DNA from: a bacterium
GTDB lineage: Bacteria; SZUA-182; DTGQ01
NCBI GenBank assembly: GCA_040755755.1
Contig: JBFLZW010000050.1
Span: forward strand, 34,112-98,111
Length of the DNA: 64,000 nt
Direction of reading: 5' to 3'
This document shows positions 7,692-17,006 of the stretch, one piece after another. Within the stretch, counting starts at the first letter, position 1; the number at the start of each line of letters is the position of its first letter. The notes beneath the pieces are model-generated. The model searched no databases, was not told where the DNA came from, and worked only from the letters and a program-made list of their open reading frames with translations. Position numbers and translations under genes: made by a program.

Positions 7692-10600
7692 TTACTGTCC
7701 CCCTTGCCTGATCCGGCTGCCGGTGCCGTCTGAGCGGGCAGGAAAAACCTCAAGATAGCGGGGCATGCGCTCGCGAAGCTCACCTACATGGCTGATGATG
7801 CCTACGATGCGGTCCTGCTGGGACTGGAGCCGTTCCAGGGTATTCATGACCAGGTCCAGTTTTTCATTATCCAGGGTGCCGAATCCTTCATCGAGGAAGA
7901 AAAATCCAAGGTGTTGTGATCTGCCCCGTGCCTGGACCTGGGACGAGAGGGCCAGGGCCAGGGAGAGTGCGGTCAGAAAGGTTTCTCCGCCGGAAAGAGT
8001 CGATACCGGCCGCTCCTTCGCGCCGTTGAAGCTGTCGATCATAAAGAAATTGTTATCCTGGTCCACCCGTAAGGTGTATCGCTCCCTGGTCAGAAACCGC
8101 AGGCACTCGGAGGCCTCACGGCACATATACTCCAGGTATTCATGGCTGAGGAAGGTGACCAGGGCCCGTCCCCGGAACAGCCGGGCCAGCTCATCGGCCT
8201 GATCGATGCGCCGGTCAAGGGCTTTCATCTCCTGATCGATCGCCTGCCACCGCAGGTGGTTTTTCTCAAGCTTTTCCAGTTCGCCGCTGACCACAGCCAG
8301 GTTCCTGTCCTCAGTCTCGACCTGCTGGTGCAGGGTTTGGCAGCGCTCAAGGAGTACGGCATAGGCGGCAGGATCAAAGGATTGCCCTGCCAGTTTATCC
8401 GCCACCGATGCCAGCCGGTCCCGGTTGAGAAGGACCGCCTCCTGGTATCGCCTGATCTCCTGCTGGAGCCGGGCAAGGTCTCCCCGCTCCATCATGGCCT
8501 CGTGTGCGGCCTCGCTCGAAGGGAACTCTTCCTGGCGCAGCCGCTCGTCGAGGGCGATTTTCGCCCGCTCTTCGTTCTCGATCAGGCTCTCCAGTTTCCC
8601 CCGGCAGGTATCGAGATCGGAATGGAGCTTATTCACCAGCTTCTCGGAGTGCTGAAAGCGCTCCTGAGCTTCCTGGAACCGTTTTTCCAGAGAGGTAATG
8701 GCTGTTTCATTCTCCTCGATCAGGCTGCGGATGGGGCGTCCCTGGGTTATGGCCTGGATGGAACGCTCAAGATCGGCCAGCCCTTCGGCCAGACCGGCCA
8801 GGCTCGACTGCAGGGAGGACTGGCGGATTTCGAGCTCGGCCTTCTTCTGCCGCGCCTGCTCCATTTTCCGGCGAAGCTCCTCGATAAACAGAGTCTGCTT
8901 TTTTTGCCGCTCCTGCACGAGGGCCAGGGTGCTTTCCTGCTTTGCCAGGGCCTGATACTGTTCCCGGATTTCATCACGGGAGAGAGCCGGAGCCTGTTCT
9001 CTGAGCTCAGCCGAAAGCCGCTGGCTTTCCTCCTGCTGCATGGTCACTTTCTTCTGCTGCCTCTCGATTTCCCTGGAGACACCTGCAAGGCTGGCGGCCA
9101 TTTTGGCTATCCGGACCTCGAACTGGGAGAATTTCTTCTGCTGCTCCTGCCATCCCTTTTTCTCCTTTTCCCATCGGGCCATCTCCTCACGGAGCCCTTC
9201 AGACAAAGCCGGGGCAGGATGCTGCCGTGAGCCGCAGACCGGACAGGGGGTGCCCTCTTTCAGGCGCAGGGCAAGGTGCGCCCCTTCACTCCTTAATTTT
9301 ACCTGGTCAATCTCCTGATCGCAGTGCACAAGAGCCTCCTGAATCCCTTTTCGCTCAGCCTCCACCAGGTTTTCCACCCCGCCTGCCTGCCAGTCAGGAA
9401 GGGAGCCTGCCCGTGACCAGAAAAGCGATTCCTTCAGGTGTCCCTGGATGGCTGCCAGCCACTGCTTCTCGGCCTGCTTGTGCTCCCCAAGGTTTTTATT
9501 CAGGATGCCCAGCTCATTGGCCAGGACCTTTTCCTTTTCCTCAAGCAGGCAAAGATGCTGATAGGCTGTCTGAATGGCGTGCTTCCTGACCGGATCGACC
9601 GTATTGTGCTCGATTTCCCGGTTGATTTTTTCAAGCCGCTCCTGCTCGGTCTGCCATCTTTGCTGACCTGCGGCCAGATCTTCGGACAGCCGGGAAAGCT
9701 CCTGGCTGATCCGGGTATTTTCAGCCTGCTGCCTGGCCTGCTCTTTTTTCTTCTCCTTGCTCTGCTCATGAGATTCAAGGCAGCTTTTCAGGGTCTGCCT
9801 GCGCTCAAAGAGCCCTGGCCGGTTTTCCTCCCGCCTGCGGGAGATAAGCTCATAGTTCTCTTTCTCCTTCTGGTGCGCACCTTGTTGTCCTTCCAGGGCT
9901 TTTTGCTGCCGGGCCAGGCTCAGGGCTTCTTTCTCCCGTGCGGCCTGAAGATCACGGAGCAGCTCGAGGTCCCTCCGGCACCGTTCCGCACGCTCAGCCA
10001 GAGCGGTCCGCTCCCGTGTTTGCCTCATGGCCTCTTCCTGCTCTTCGAGGGCTTTTTTCTCCTTCTCAAGCTTGGTTTTCTCTTCAAACCATTCCTTGAT
10101 CCGCCGCTGCCCCTCCTCTTCCTGGCGGAGTTTTTCAAGGCTTTGTTTGTGCTCCTGTGCAAGACGGGCCAGCCGCGCCTGTTCCTCCCTCCTGGCCTCC
10201 AGGACGGGAAGCGAGCAGTCTCCCAGACCCCGCGCTTCGGCCTCAAGCTCCCGCCTGCGGCTTTCGGCCTGTTCTTTGGTCCGGCTGGCTTTTTCGTAAA
10301 TCTTTTGCCCGTAGCAGGAGAGGTTGAAAATATTTTCCAGCATGGCTGCCTTGTCTTTGCCCTTCAGGGAGAGAAAGGCATCGAACTTTCCCTGCGGAAG
10401 CACTACGGCCCGGGTAAACTCCTCCTCGCTCAGTCCGATGAGCTTTTCGACGGCAGCCTTGACTTCGGTAATTTTCTCGGCATAGGGAACATACTCCCCG
10501 GTGTCAGGATTCAGGCGGCAGAGAAGCGACCGTTTGTTAATCACGGCATGCGGGTCATCTTTTACCCTCTGGTATCGCTGCTCTACCTGATATCGCTCGT

Positions 10601-10856
10601 TCCCCAGCTCAAACTCAAACCTCACCCAGAGCTTCTCGCTGTTTTGATGGATGATGCCCTGGGTGCCCTTACTGGCCCGCTCCACGTTCCCGTAGAGGGC
10701 CAGGGTCATGGCATCCAGAATAGTGGATTTCCCGGCACCCGTAGGGCCGAAGATCCCGAACAGGCCGCTGGCTCCAAGCCAGGCAAAATCGATATCCTGG
10801 GGATCGCAGTCGCAGTAGCTGTGCAGGCCGCAAAATTCAAGCCGAAGCGGTTTCAT
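7692..10856 (-). CDS. sbcC: SbcC, ATPase subunit of the SbcCD (Rad50-like) nuclease
   Basis: 1054 residues, normal length. Walker A GPTGAGKST lies near residue 35, followed by long Glu/Gln/Arg/Lys-rich coiled coils. The zinc hook CPVCGSRQHP is at about residues 538-547 at the apex. The ABC signature LSGGETF and the Walker B/D-loop FFLDEGFGTLD are in the C-terminal lobe. With SbcD it forms an ATP-dependent exo/endonuclease that opens hairpins, palindromes and protein-blocked DNA ends, which is relevant here because the window is rich in inverted repeats. It is the downstream gene of the sbcD-sbcC pair, with about 85 bp between them. The opposite strand of this gene also has long open frames, which are compositional shadows. 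Confidence 0.96.
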   Translation of the reverse strand: MKPLRLEFCGLHSYCDCDPQDIDFAWLGASGLFGIFGPTGAGKSTILDAMTLALYGNVERASKGTQGIIHQNSEKLWVRFEFELGNERYQVEQRYQRVKDDPHAVINKRSLLCRLNPDTGEYVPYAEKITEVKAAVEKLIGLSEEEFTRAVVLPQGKFDAFLSLKGKDKAAMLENIFNLSCYGQKIYEKASRTKEQAESRRRELEAEARGLGDCSLPVLEARREEQARLARLAQEHKQSLEKLRQEEEGQRRIKEWFEEKTKLEKEKKALEEQEEAMRQTRERTALAERAERCRRDLELLRDLQAAREKEALSLARQQKALEGQQGAHQKEKENYELISRRREENRPGLFERRQTLKSCLESHEQSKEKKKEQARQQAENTRISQELSRLSEDLAAGQQRWQTEQERLEKINREIEHNTVDPVRKHAIQTAYQHLCLLEEKEKVLANELGILNKNLGEHKQAEKQWLAAIQGHLKESLFWSRAGSLPDWQAGGVENLVEAERKGIQEALVHCDQEIDQVKLRSEGAHLALRLKEGTPCPVCGSRQHPAPALSEGLREEMARWEKEKKGWQEQQKKFSQFEVRIAKMAASLAGVSREIERQQKKVTMQQEESQRLSAELREQAPALSRDEIREQYQALAKQESTLALVQERQKKQTLFIEELRRKMEQARQKKAELEIRQSSLQSSLAGLAEGLADLERSIQAITQGRPIRSLIEENETAITSLEKRFQEAQERFQHSEKLVNKLHSDLDTCRGKLESLIENEERAKIALDERLRQEEFPSSEAAHEAMMERGDLARLQQEIRRYQEAVLLNRDRLASVADKLAGQSFDPAAYAVLLERCQTLHQQVETEDRNLAVVSGELEKLEKNHLRWQAIDQEMKALDRRIDQADELARLFRGRALVTFLSHEYLEYMCREASECLRFLTRERYTLRVDQDNNFFMIDSFNGAKERPVSTLSGGETFLTALSLALALSSQVQARGRSQHLGFFFLDEGFGTLDNEKLDLVMNTLERLQSQQDRIVGIISHVGELRERMPRYLEVFPARSDGTGSRIRQGGQ

Positions 10857-10871
10857 GGGCTGTCTCCCTTC

Positions 10872-10941
10872 GTATTAATGGCATTACCATATCTCCACTG
10901 ACCACTCATCACTGGCCACTGAATCACTGACCACTATCATC
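10872..10941. repeat. Short degenerate direct repeats between sbcD and sbcC
   Basis: The spacer contains iterated CACTGACCACT / CACTGGCCACT words (about 10895-10935), all variants of ACTG(A/G)CCACT. It resembles the simple repeat near 30.3 kb in character but not in sequence. No function is evident. Confidence 0.5.
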
Positions 10942-12192
10942 CTAATCATCCATTTCCTCAAGGTCCTGGGTCAATTCCACGAAAAGGTCGAGCAGTTCCT
11001 TCGAGGGTTCGGCACTGGCATTTTTCTGCCGGTAGAAGGCCACGAATTTTTCGATCAGGGAAAGCTCGGCCAGCCGTCTGGCAGGCACTCCGGCATCTGC
11101 GGGCTGGCCGCCGTCTGTGGGCGGAGTTCTGCGTAAGGTGACAATGTGATTATGCCTGCTTCTCAACTCCTTCATTTCCATTGTGCCCAATGGCTGAGGA
11201 TGGATGATTTCCATGTCCACCCACTGGTTCCTGTTTTCCGGCTGACCGCACCAGGCTAAGGCCTCCTGGTAGGATTGAAAGGTTTTTCGCACCAGGGGAA
11301 GCCCGCATTTCAGCGGCACTTCAGTGATCCTGGCTGCCTGGCCCGGCTCGGCCTCCACCAGGATCACCCGTTTTTGCTGCCCTGCCTCGGAAAAACTGTA
11401 GGCCAGCGGAGAGCCGCTGTAGCAGACAGGATAGCCAGCTTCATGGAAAGATTGTGGCCGGTGCAGATGCCCCAGAGCCACGTACTGGATATGAGAAGAT
11501 GCGGGCAGGTCAGCAGGCTGGATGGCGTTCAGGCCGCCGATGGACAGCATACGCTCGGAATCGGATGGCATGCCCTGACCGTAGAAGAGGTGAGAGAGAA
11601 TGATATTGACCGTATCTTCCCGGAACTGTCCGGCCATGATGCCGAGGACTTCCTGAATCTTCTGGCGGTAGGCAAGCACCGTCTTCCCATCGTCACCGGC
11701 AAAGTGGAGGTGAAACAGCTCTCCCAGCCGGGCTTCCGAAGGGTAAGCCAGGGTGACCAGCGTGACCTGATGATCGCAGCCCGGTACCTGAAGGCGAACC
11801 CAGCCAGGACCGCTGGCCGTACGCTGCACCCCGTGCCGCGCTCCTCCCAGAGAAGCCGTATCCCGGGGAAAGCCGATCAGGGTGATACCATGATGCCTGG
11901 CCAGGTATTCCGGAGCGGCAAGCCGCTCCGGATTGTCGTGGTTTCCGGCAATCACTACCACGGCGCGCCTGCCGTTGTCTGCCAGTTTCTCCAGAGCATA
12001 ATAGAAAAGATCTTCGGCTTCAGCCGAAGGGTTGAAAACGTCGTAAACATCACCGGCGATCAGGACCAGATGCACATCGTGGTCCACCACGATCTGATGC
12101 AGCTCATCGATAAATTCCTTCTGCTCCGGAATCCGGGAGCACCCTTCCAGTGTCTTGCCAAGATGCCAGTCAGAGGTGTGAATAATCCTCAT
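10942..12192 (-). CDS. sbcD: SbcD, nuclease subunit of SbcCD (Mre11-like)
   Basis: 416 residues with calcineurin-like phosphoesterase motifs: motif I TSDWHLGK (residues ~6-13), motif II LIAGDVYD (~44-51), motif III VIAGNHDNP (~80-88) and later VALGHLHRPQ. These bind two Mn ions and cut DNA when SbcC is in its ATP-bound state. ATG 12192 fits the family start MRIIHTSDWHLG. It lies first in the sbcD-sbcC pair. About 330 bp upstream are non-coding before the tad-locus terminator, so its own promoter should be in that stretch. Confidence 0.96.
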   Translation of the reverse strand: MRIIHTSDWHLGKTLEGCSRIPEQKEFIDELHQIVVDHDVHLVLIAGDVYDVFNPSAEAEDLFYYALEKLADNGRRAVVVIAGNHDNPERLAAPEYLARHHGITLIGFPRDTASLGGARHGVQRTASGPGWVRLQVPGCDHQVTLVTLAYPSEARLGELFHLHFAGDDGKTVLAYRQKIQEVLGIMAGQFREDTVNIILSHLFYGQGMPSDSERMLSIGGLNAIQPADLPASSHIQYVALGHLHRPQSFHEAGYPVCYSGSPLAYSFSEAGQQKRVILVEAEPGQAARITEVPLKCGLPLVRKTFQSYQEALAWCGQPENRNQWVDMEIIHPQPLGTMEMKELRSRHNHIVTLRRTPPTDGGQPADAGVPARRLAELSLIEKFVAFYRQKNASAEPSKELLDLFVELTQDLEEMDD

Positions 12193-12524
12193 CCTTAATT
12201 TCTCCTGCTTGTAAGATTGCAGTTGCGTGCGGTTGTTGTCGCTTGTGCAGCGACATGCGGCAGCCGAACAAAAGAGAATAGCTTTCAGCAGCTTACAGCT
12301 TCAAAACCAGGTCGAAAGGATGCCGAAACGACACTTCCCCAGCAGGGGGAAAGTGCTCGTACAAGGTGATCAATGTGGTCAAAGTACTTAAAATATAAGA
12401 TATTCTTAAGAAAATGACGAGAAAAAAGAATTACTTGGCATTCATTGATGTAACCCTATAGATCATAGCCAAGCCGAGAATGGTTGTCAAGAGGGCTGAT
12501 TGAAGGGCAGGTTTGTCCCTCTCG

Positions 12525-12550
12525 AAAATGAGATGCTTTTATCTCATTTT
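12525..12550 (-). terminator. Terminator at the end of the tad locus
   Basis: AAAATGAGAT (12525-12534) and ATCTCATTTT (12541-12550) form a perfect 10 bp stem with a six-base loop. The stem overlaps the stop codon of the TPR gene, and on the minus strand it ends in a short T stretch. A second, weaker GAGGG/CCCTC stem follows. From here to 12193 (about 330 bp) I see no gene; the stretch must hold the sbcD promoter. Confidence 0.5.
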
Positions 12551-13629
12551 GTGCCTGCCAGGGCTGATTGTGCCCTGTGCAGATTCTCGCTGGCCCTGGA
12601 ATAGAAGACCGGCCTGGCTGCAATCGCCTTCTCAAAATACTGGATCGCCTCCTGGTATTTCCCCTCGGCCATGTACAGGTATCCGATGTTGTTATAGGCG
12701 GCTGCCTCATCTCCCGCACCTTTTTTGAAAGCCTCCAGTGCATCTGCATATCTTCCCAGTTTCCCGAAGGCCAGTCCGAGATTATTGTACGTCGCTTGAT
12801 TTACCGGCCGTATTCTTGAGGCTCTGGATAAGATATCCGCTGCCTTTTCATAATCCTGAGCTGAATAGTAGGACATTCCCAAATTATTCAGCAGGGGGCC
12901 TGAACCGGGATTGATAGCTATGGCCTTCTGGTACTCACTGATAGCGGATTCATACTGCTTCTCCAGGTCATAAATCAGGCCCAGGGAAGCATGGGCCCGC
13001 CACGATTGCGGATTAAGACTTACCGCCTCGGAGAAGTTATCTTTCGCTTCATCCAGTTCTCCTCTGGCCAGAAACACGCGCCCTTTACCCTCATAGGCCA
13101 GGGCATTCCGGGGATCGGTTTTCAGAATCTCTTCAAAGGCTGTCAGCGCTTCTTCGGTCAGTCCCTTCCGTAAACAGAGGATCCCCAACTTGTAATGAAC
13201 ATTGGCCTGATGAGGATACAGGTGAAGGGCCTTGTCATATTGCAGAAGAGCCAGGCCTATTTTACCCTGCCTGATATACTGATCGCCAAGCTTCTCATAT
13301 CCCTCCACGGCTTGGACGGCAGTAGTGGAAAACCGGCTCGTTCTTTTTTTCTCCGGGGTGGGGGGAGGAGACCATCGCGTTCTCTTGTGCGCAATGGGAA
13401 ACCAGCTCTTTCCCTCCTCCCCGGCAGTTGCTGAAGCCCTTTGTTTTTGCAGTGTCTGCAACCTCGTGTATTCAAGCTCACGAAATCTGTTCTTCTTATT
13501 CCCCCACCTGGCGCAGCCAACCACGCCAGCGATAACAGCCGCCCCCAGAAGAGTGTACATAAGAGTACAAAAGCATGAAATGGATAACTGTATGGTCAGG
13601 CTTAATTTGCTGCGGTCAAGCGTATTCAC
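12544..13629 (-). CDS. TPR-repeat protein of the tad locus (TadD-like)
   Basis: 361 residues. An N-terminal hydrophobic segment (about residues 11-38, SCFCTLMYTLLGAAVIAGVVG) could be a membrane anchor or an uncleaved signal. A charged Ser/Pro/Arg-rich linker follows, then about seven tetratricopeptide repeats from residue ~110 (for example YEKLGDQYIRQGKIGLALLQ and YNNIGYLYMAEGKYQEAIQY). TadD-type proteins are TPR lipoproteins that help assemble the Tad secretin. Here the lipobox is not clear (Cys occurs in VVGCARW, a possible lipidation site). The start is GTG 13629 with GGAGAA about ten bases upstream. It is the last gene of the locus, 63 bp after tadC, and a terminator overlaps its stop. 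Confidence 0.75.
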   Translation of the reverse strand: MNTLDRSKLSLTIQLSISCFCTLMYTLLGAAVIAGVVGCARWGNKKNRFRELEYTRLQTLQKQRASATAGEEGKSWFPIAHKRTRWSPPPTPEKKRTSRFSTTAVQAVEGYEKLGDQYIRQGKIGLALLQYDKALHLYPHQANVHYKLGILCLRKGLTEEALTAFEEILKTDPRNALAYEGKGRVFLARGELDEAKDNFSEAVSLNPQSWRAHASLGLIYDLEKQYESAISEYQKAIAINPGSGPLLNNLGMSYYSAQDYEKAADILSRASRIRPVNQATYNNLGLAFGKLGRYADALEAFKKGAGDEAAAYNNIGYLYMAEGKYQEAIQYFEKAIAARPVFYSRASENLHRAQSALAGTK

Positions 13630-13692
13630 GGAATAACGTTTTCTCCTTCAATTAGTTGTGTGATTTAGTTGTATGATTTTGGGTGATAATGT

Positions 13693-14670
13693 TCATCTGC
13701 GCAACAACTGGGGCAGTTTATCGATTATTTTAATAACCGGCGGTCCCAGGATAACGATCAAAAGGGAAGGGAAAATGAAAAAAATAAGAGGAAACAGGAT
13801 CTTGACCGGTAATTTGCCAGCCATCTCTTCCGCTCTTTGCTGTCTTTTGACCCGCATGGCATCTGAATGGATCCTCAGTGCCTGGGCTATACTGGTGCCA
13901 AACCGTTCTGCCTGGATCAATAAGGTTACCAGGCTCTTTACATCTTCGAGGTCGGTTCTGAAGGCCAGGCTTCTCAGGGCATCGATACGCGATTTTCCAG
14001 CCCTCAGTTCCAGATTGAGTACCTGAAGCTCATCGCTGATTTCCTGATTGACCAGCCTCATTTCCTCGGCAACCCGGTTAATGGCGGCATCCAATCCCAT
14101 CCCTGCCTCAACGCAGACAACTAAAAGGTCCAGTGAGTCCGGAAAGCCTTCGCATATCTTCTCTTTTCTCCGGTCAGTATGTGCCCGGAGCCAGATATGA
14201 GGCAGATAAAAGCCTGCCACGGCCATCAGGAGCAGGATAAATGCCAGGAATTTGTGCTCGACAGGCCTGGGGAGAATGAGCTGAACAAACAGACAGGCGG
14301 ATGGCAGCAGAATAGCGAAAAAACCCTTGGCACCGAAGAAGATAATAGCTGCATTTCTGCTCCGGTAGCCAGCCCGGAGGAGATTTTTCTGCATGCTGGA
14401 TAACTCCCCCTCGCTCTTTGGCTTCACGAAATTTCCCAGCCTGCTCATGATCCTGACCAGGTATTGTTTAATCCAGGTGAAAACAGCATTTGGCCCTCTT
14501 ACGAGGGTGAGCTCCCTGGTACGCTGCCTGATGCCATCCTGTTTAATTTTTTCCACAAGACTGCGCCGCTCCCGGCAATACCTGACGTAAGAGAAAACCA
14601 GAGCAAGGGTCAGCATAACGGTGATAAAAATTGATGCAGGAAGTAATAACATCATGAAATCATTAACCAT
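13693..14670 (-). CDS. tadC: TadC, inner-membrane T2SS-F-type pilus assembly protein
   Basis: 325 residues with the T2SSF (GspF) fold: an N-terminal membrane helix, a basic cytoplasmic stretch, two helices around residues 110-165, then the conserved cytoplasmic helical domain (GFPDSLDLLVVCVEAGMGLDAAINRVAEE) and C-terminal helices (FPLIFFIFPSLLIVILGPPVI). With TadB it forms the inner-membrane platform on which the TadA ATPase drives Flp polymerisation. It starts 4 bp after tadB, so translation is probably coupled. TadC is distinguished from TadB by gene order and by the GxGLDAAIxRVAEEM segment. Confidence 0.88.
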   Translation of the reverse strand: MVNDFMMLLLPASIFITVMLTLALVFSYVRYCRERRSLVEKIKQDGIRQRTRELTLVRGPNAVFTWIKQYLVRIMSRLGNFVKPKSEGELSSMQKNLLRAGYRSRNAAIIFFGAKGFFAILLPSACLFVQLILPRPVEHKFLAFILLLMAVAGFYLPHIWLRAHTDRRKEKICEGFPDSLDLLVVCVEAGMGLDAAINRVAEEMRLVNQEISDELQVLNLELRAGKSRIDALRSLAFRTDLEDVKSLVTLLIQAERFGTSIAQALRIHSDAMRVKRQQRAEEMAGKLPVKILFPLIFFIFPSLLIVILGPPVIKIIDKLPQLLRR

Positions 14671-14674
14671 ATGA

Positions 14675-15646
14675 CTAAACCTTTATCCTGATCATCTTCC
14701 TCATAACCAGAATTCCCATCCCCATCATGACCAGAGCGCCGAGAGCCAGCTTCACGCCTCGAGGGTCGGTCAGCAGGATTCGGGAATACTCCGGATTTAT
14801 CAAGGACATTAAACCGAACAAGCAAAAGGGAAGGGCGACCAGGATAACCGCCGAGATTCTTCCCTCCGCAGACAGTGCCTGGATATGGCCGCGCAGCTTG
14901 AACCTTTCCCGGATGAGACGGCTGATATTCTCCAGGATTTCGGCCAGGCTCCCGCCGCTCTGCCTCTGGATGATGACGGAAATAGCAAAAAACTTAATAT
15001 CAGGGCAACTGACACGCTCGGTAAGTCCCTTCAAAGCTTCAGGAAATCCAACTCCAAGGTTGATCTGGGCCAGCATTTTTTCAAATTCACTCCCTATGGG
15101 ATCATCAAACTCCTGGGCTACCATCTGGAGCCCTGTGGGGAAAGCCTGCCCTGCTTTCAGGGCCCGGGCAATCAAATTGAGGGCATCGGGCAGTTGTTCC
15201 TCAAACTTGCGCATTCTGCGGTTTCTCTTCAGGGTGAGGAAAAAAAAAGGTAGCATAGCTGCCAGGGCACCTGCGGGCAATCCGATTTTAAAGTTATTAC
15301 CCAACCAGCCAGCAATCAGGGATCCGGCCAGGGCCAGGACAAGGCTGCACAGGACATAAACTCCGAGAGGCTGATGAGTATTGGATTGCTGCAAGAGCTG
15401 ATCGAACCAGCGTATGATCGGAGCTCTGACGTTTGACAGCATCCTGTTGAGCCACGGGATACCACTCAGCTCCTTCTTGCGTCTGATAACCATAGGCGCA
15501 TTCTTTGAAGCCGTGGCAGCGGTTCCCTGCAGTTCCCTCCGGACTCTTCTTGCCTCCGGGTTCCATAATGCTCTGAAAACCTGGAAAATCAGTATCGTAA
15601 AGAGCAGGATAGTGATAAAGAGAAGAACTGTGCCGAAAATTTCCAT
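14675..15646 (-). CDS. tadB: TadB, inner-membrane T2SS-F-type pilus assembly protein
   Basis: 323 residues. It has an N-terminal membrane helix (FGTVLLFITILLFTILIF), two helices near residues 95-145, then the T2SSF domain (QLPDALNLIARALKAGQAFPTGLQMVAQEF; RQSGGSLAEILENIS) and two C-terminal helices. It pairs with TadC as the polytopic platform of the Tad machine. It follows tadA by 20 bp. Length and order tadA-tadB-tadC are those of canonical tad loci. Confidence 0.9.
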   Translation of the reverse strand: MEIFGTVLLFITILLFTILIFQVFRALWNPEARRVRRELQGTAATASKNAPMVIRRKKELSGIPWLNRMLSNVRAPIIRWFDQLLQQSNTHQPLGVYVLCSLVLALAGSLIAGWLGNNFKIGLPAGALAAMLPFFFLTLKRNRRMRKFEEQLPDALNLIARALKAGQAFPTGLQMVAQEFDDPIGSEFEKMLAQINLGVGFPEALKGLTERVSCPDIKFFAISVIIQRQSGGSLAEILENISRLIRERFKLRGHIQALSAEGRISAVILVALPFCLFGLMSLINPEYSRILLTDPRGVKLALGALVMMGMGILVMRKMIRIKV

Positions 15647-15666
15647 CGCTGCTATTTTTCCTTTCC

Positions 15667-16989
15667 TTAAATCTCCAATACCTTTGGAGTACTGAAATGT
15701 TCATACGAAAAGGGGATACTTCGCGCCTTAAACCTGTCCACAAACTTTGGTAAGACACCTGTCATTCTGAATCGCCCTTTTACCTTGCCATTATTATCCA
15801 CACCAGTTTGTTCGAAGGAGAAGATTTCCTGTCTGGAGATAATATTTCCCTCCATGCCGGTAATTTCCTGAAGGCTTACCACCTTTCTGCTCCCGTCAAC
15901 CAAACGTGCAGTTTGGATAATGACATTTAAGGCAGAGCTGATATATCTCCTGACCGCCTCATGGGGGATGGTAAGGCCGGACATGGACACCAGTGTCTCT
16001 ACCCTGATCAGAGCATCGAATGGCGTGTTGGCATGGATAGTGGTCAAGGATCCATCATGACCGGTGTTCATAGCCTGAAGCATGTCCAGCACTTCAGCTC
16101 CCCTGACCTCACCAACGATAATGCGTTCAGGCCGCATTCTGAGACTGTTTCTTACCAGCTCCCGCGTACTGATCTCACCCTTCCCCTCGATGTTGGCAGG
16201 ACGTGTTTCCATACGGACCACATGTTCCTGTTTCAGTTGCAGCTCTGCCGCATCTTCGATCGTGATAATCCTCTCGTCCGCCGGAATAAACCGGGAAAGT
16301 ACATTCAGGAGTGTGGTCTTCCCGCTCCCTGTCCCCCCGGAAATCAGAACATTCAATCTCGCTTTCACAATCCCTTGCAGAAGTTCTCCGATTTCCGGAG
16401 TCAGGGTCCTGAACTTGATCAAATCTTCCAGCTCAAGCGGATCAACGGCAAACCGCCTGATAGAGAGCAATGGGCCATCTACGGCAATGGGCGGTATAAC
16501 GGCATTGACTCTGGAGCCGTCAGGCAATCTGGCATCCACCATCGGACAGAATTCATCGATCCGGCGGCCGACAGAGGAGACAATCCTGTCGATGACTTTC
16601 CTCAGATGATCATCATCCCTGAACCGGACATCGGTATGATGGAGTTTTCCGCTCTTCTCCACATATACCTGCCGGTATCCATTAACCATGATGTCTGAGA
16701 TTCCAGAATCACGCATGAAGGGTTCTATTGGCCCAAGCCCGGTGACCTCATCCTGAATCTCCTGATAAAACTGCTCCCTCTCCCCGGGATTCAGGGGCAT
16801 GCTGAACTGGTCCTCTGATAGTATTTCCTCGGTTAACTCCCGGATTTGCCGTTTTAAAGTAGTTTGGTCGAGCGAGTCAATCAGTGACAGATCCAAGACC
16901 TCGATCAGACGGTCATGAACTTTAGCTTTCATGTCGATGTATTCATTTGTTCTTGAAAAGGCGAACGATCTTTCGTTACCCAGGGCCAT
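15667..16989 (-). CDS. tadA: TadA/CpaF, secretion ATPase of the Tad pilus
   Basis: 440 residues of the GspE/VirB11 superfamily. The N-terminal domain includes EVTGLGPIEPFMRDSGISDIMVNG, characteristic of CpaF. Walker A is ISGGTGSGKTTLLN, the Asp box follows (IITIEDAAELQL), Walker B is RIIVGEVRGAE and the His box is GHDGSLTTIHAN. It is a hexameric cytoplasmic ATPase that powers assembly of Flp pili. The start at 16989 is followed by the family N-terminus; a later Met at about residue 20 is also possible. It lies 17 bp after tadZ. Confidence 0.95.
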   Translation of the reverse strand: MALGNERSFAFSRTNEYIDMKAKVHDRLIEVLDLSLIDSLDQTTLKRQIRELTEEILSEDQFSMPLNPGEREQFYQEIQDEVTGLGPIEPFMRDSGISDIMVNGYRQVYVEKSGKLHHTDVRFRDDDHLRKVIDRIVSSVGRRIDEFCPMVDARLPDGSRVNAVIPPIAVDGPLLSIRRFAVDPLELEDLIKFRTLTPEIGELLQGIVKARLNVLISGGTGSGKTTLLNVLSRFIPADERIITIEDAAELQLKQEHVVRMETRPANIEGKGEISTRELVRNSLRMRPERIIVGEVRGAEVLDMLQAMNTGHDGSLTTIHANTPFDALIRVETLVSMSGLTIPHEAVRRYISSALNVIIQTARLVDGSRKVVSLQEITGMEGNIISRQEIFSFEQTGVDNNGKVKGRFRMTGVLPKFVDRFKARSIPFSYEHFSTPKVLEI

Positions 16990-17006
16990 GTATTCTCCTT
17001 AATCTT

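Noticed and set aside
9438..10901. Long open frame (about 487 codons) on the plus strand opposite sbcC
   Set aside because: It is the mirror of the Glu/Lys/Arg-rich coiled coil of SbcC, Leu/Phe/Pro-rich and without any family signature or ribosome site.
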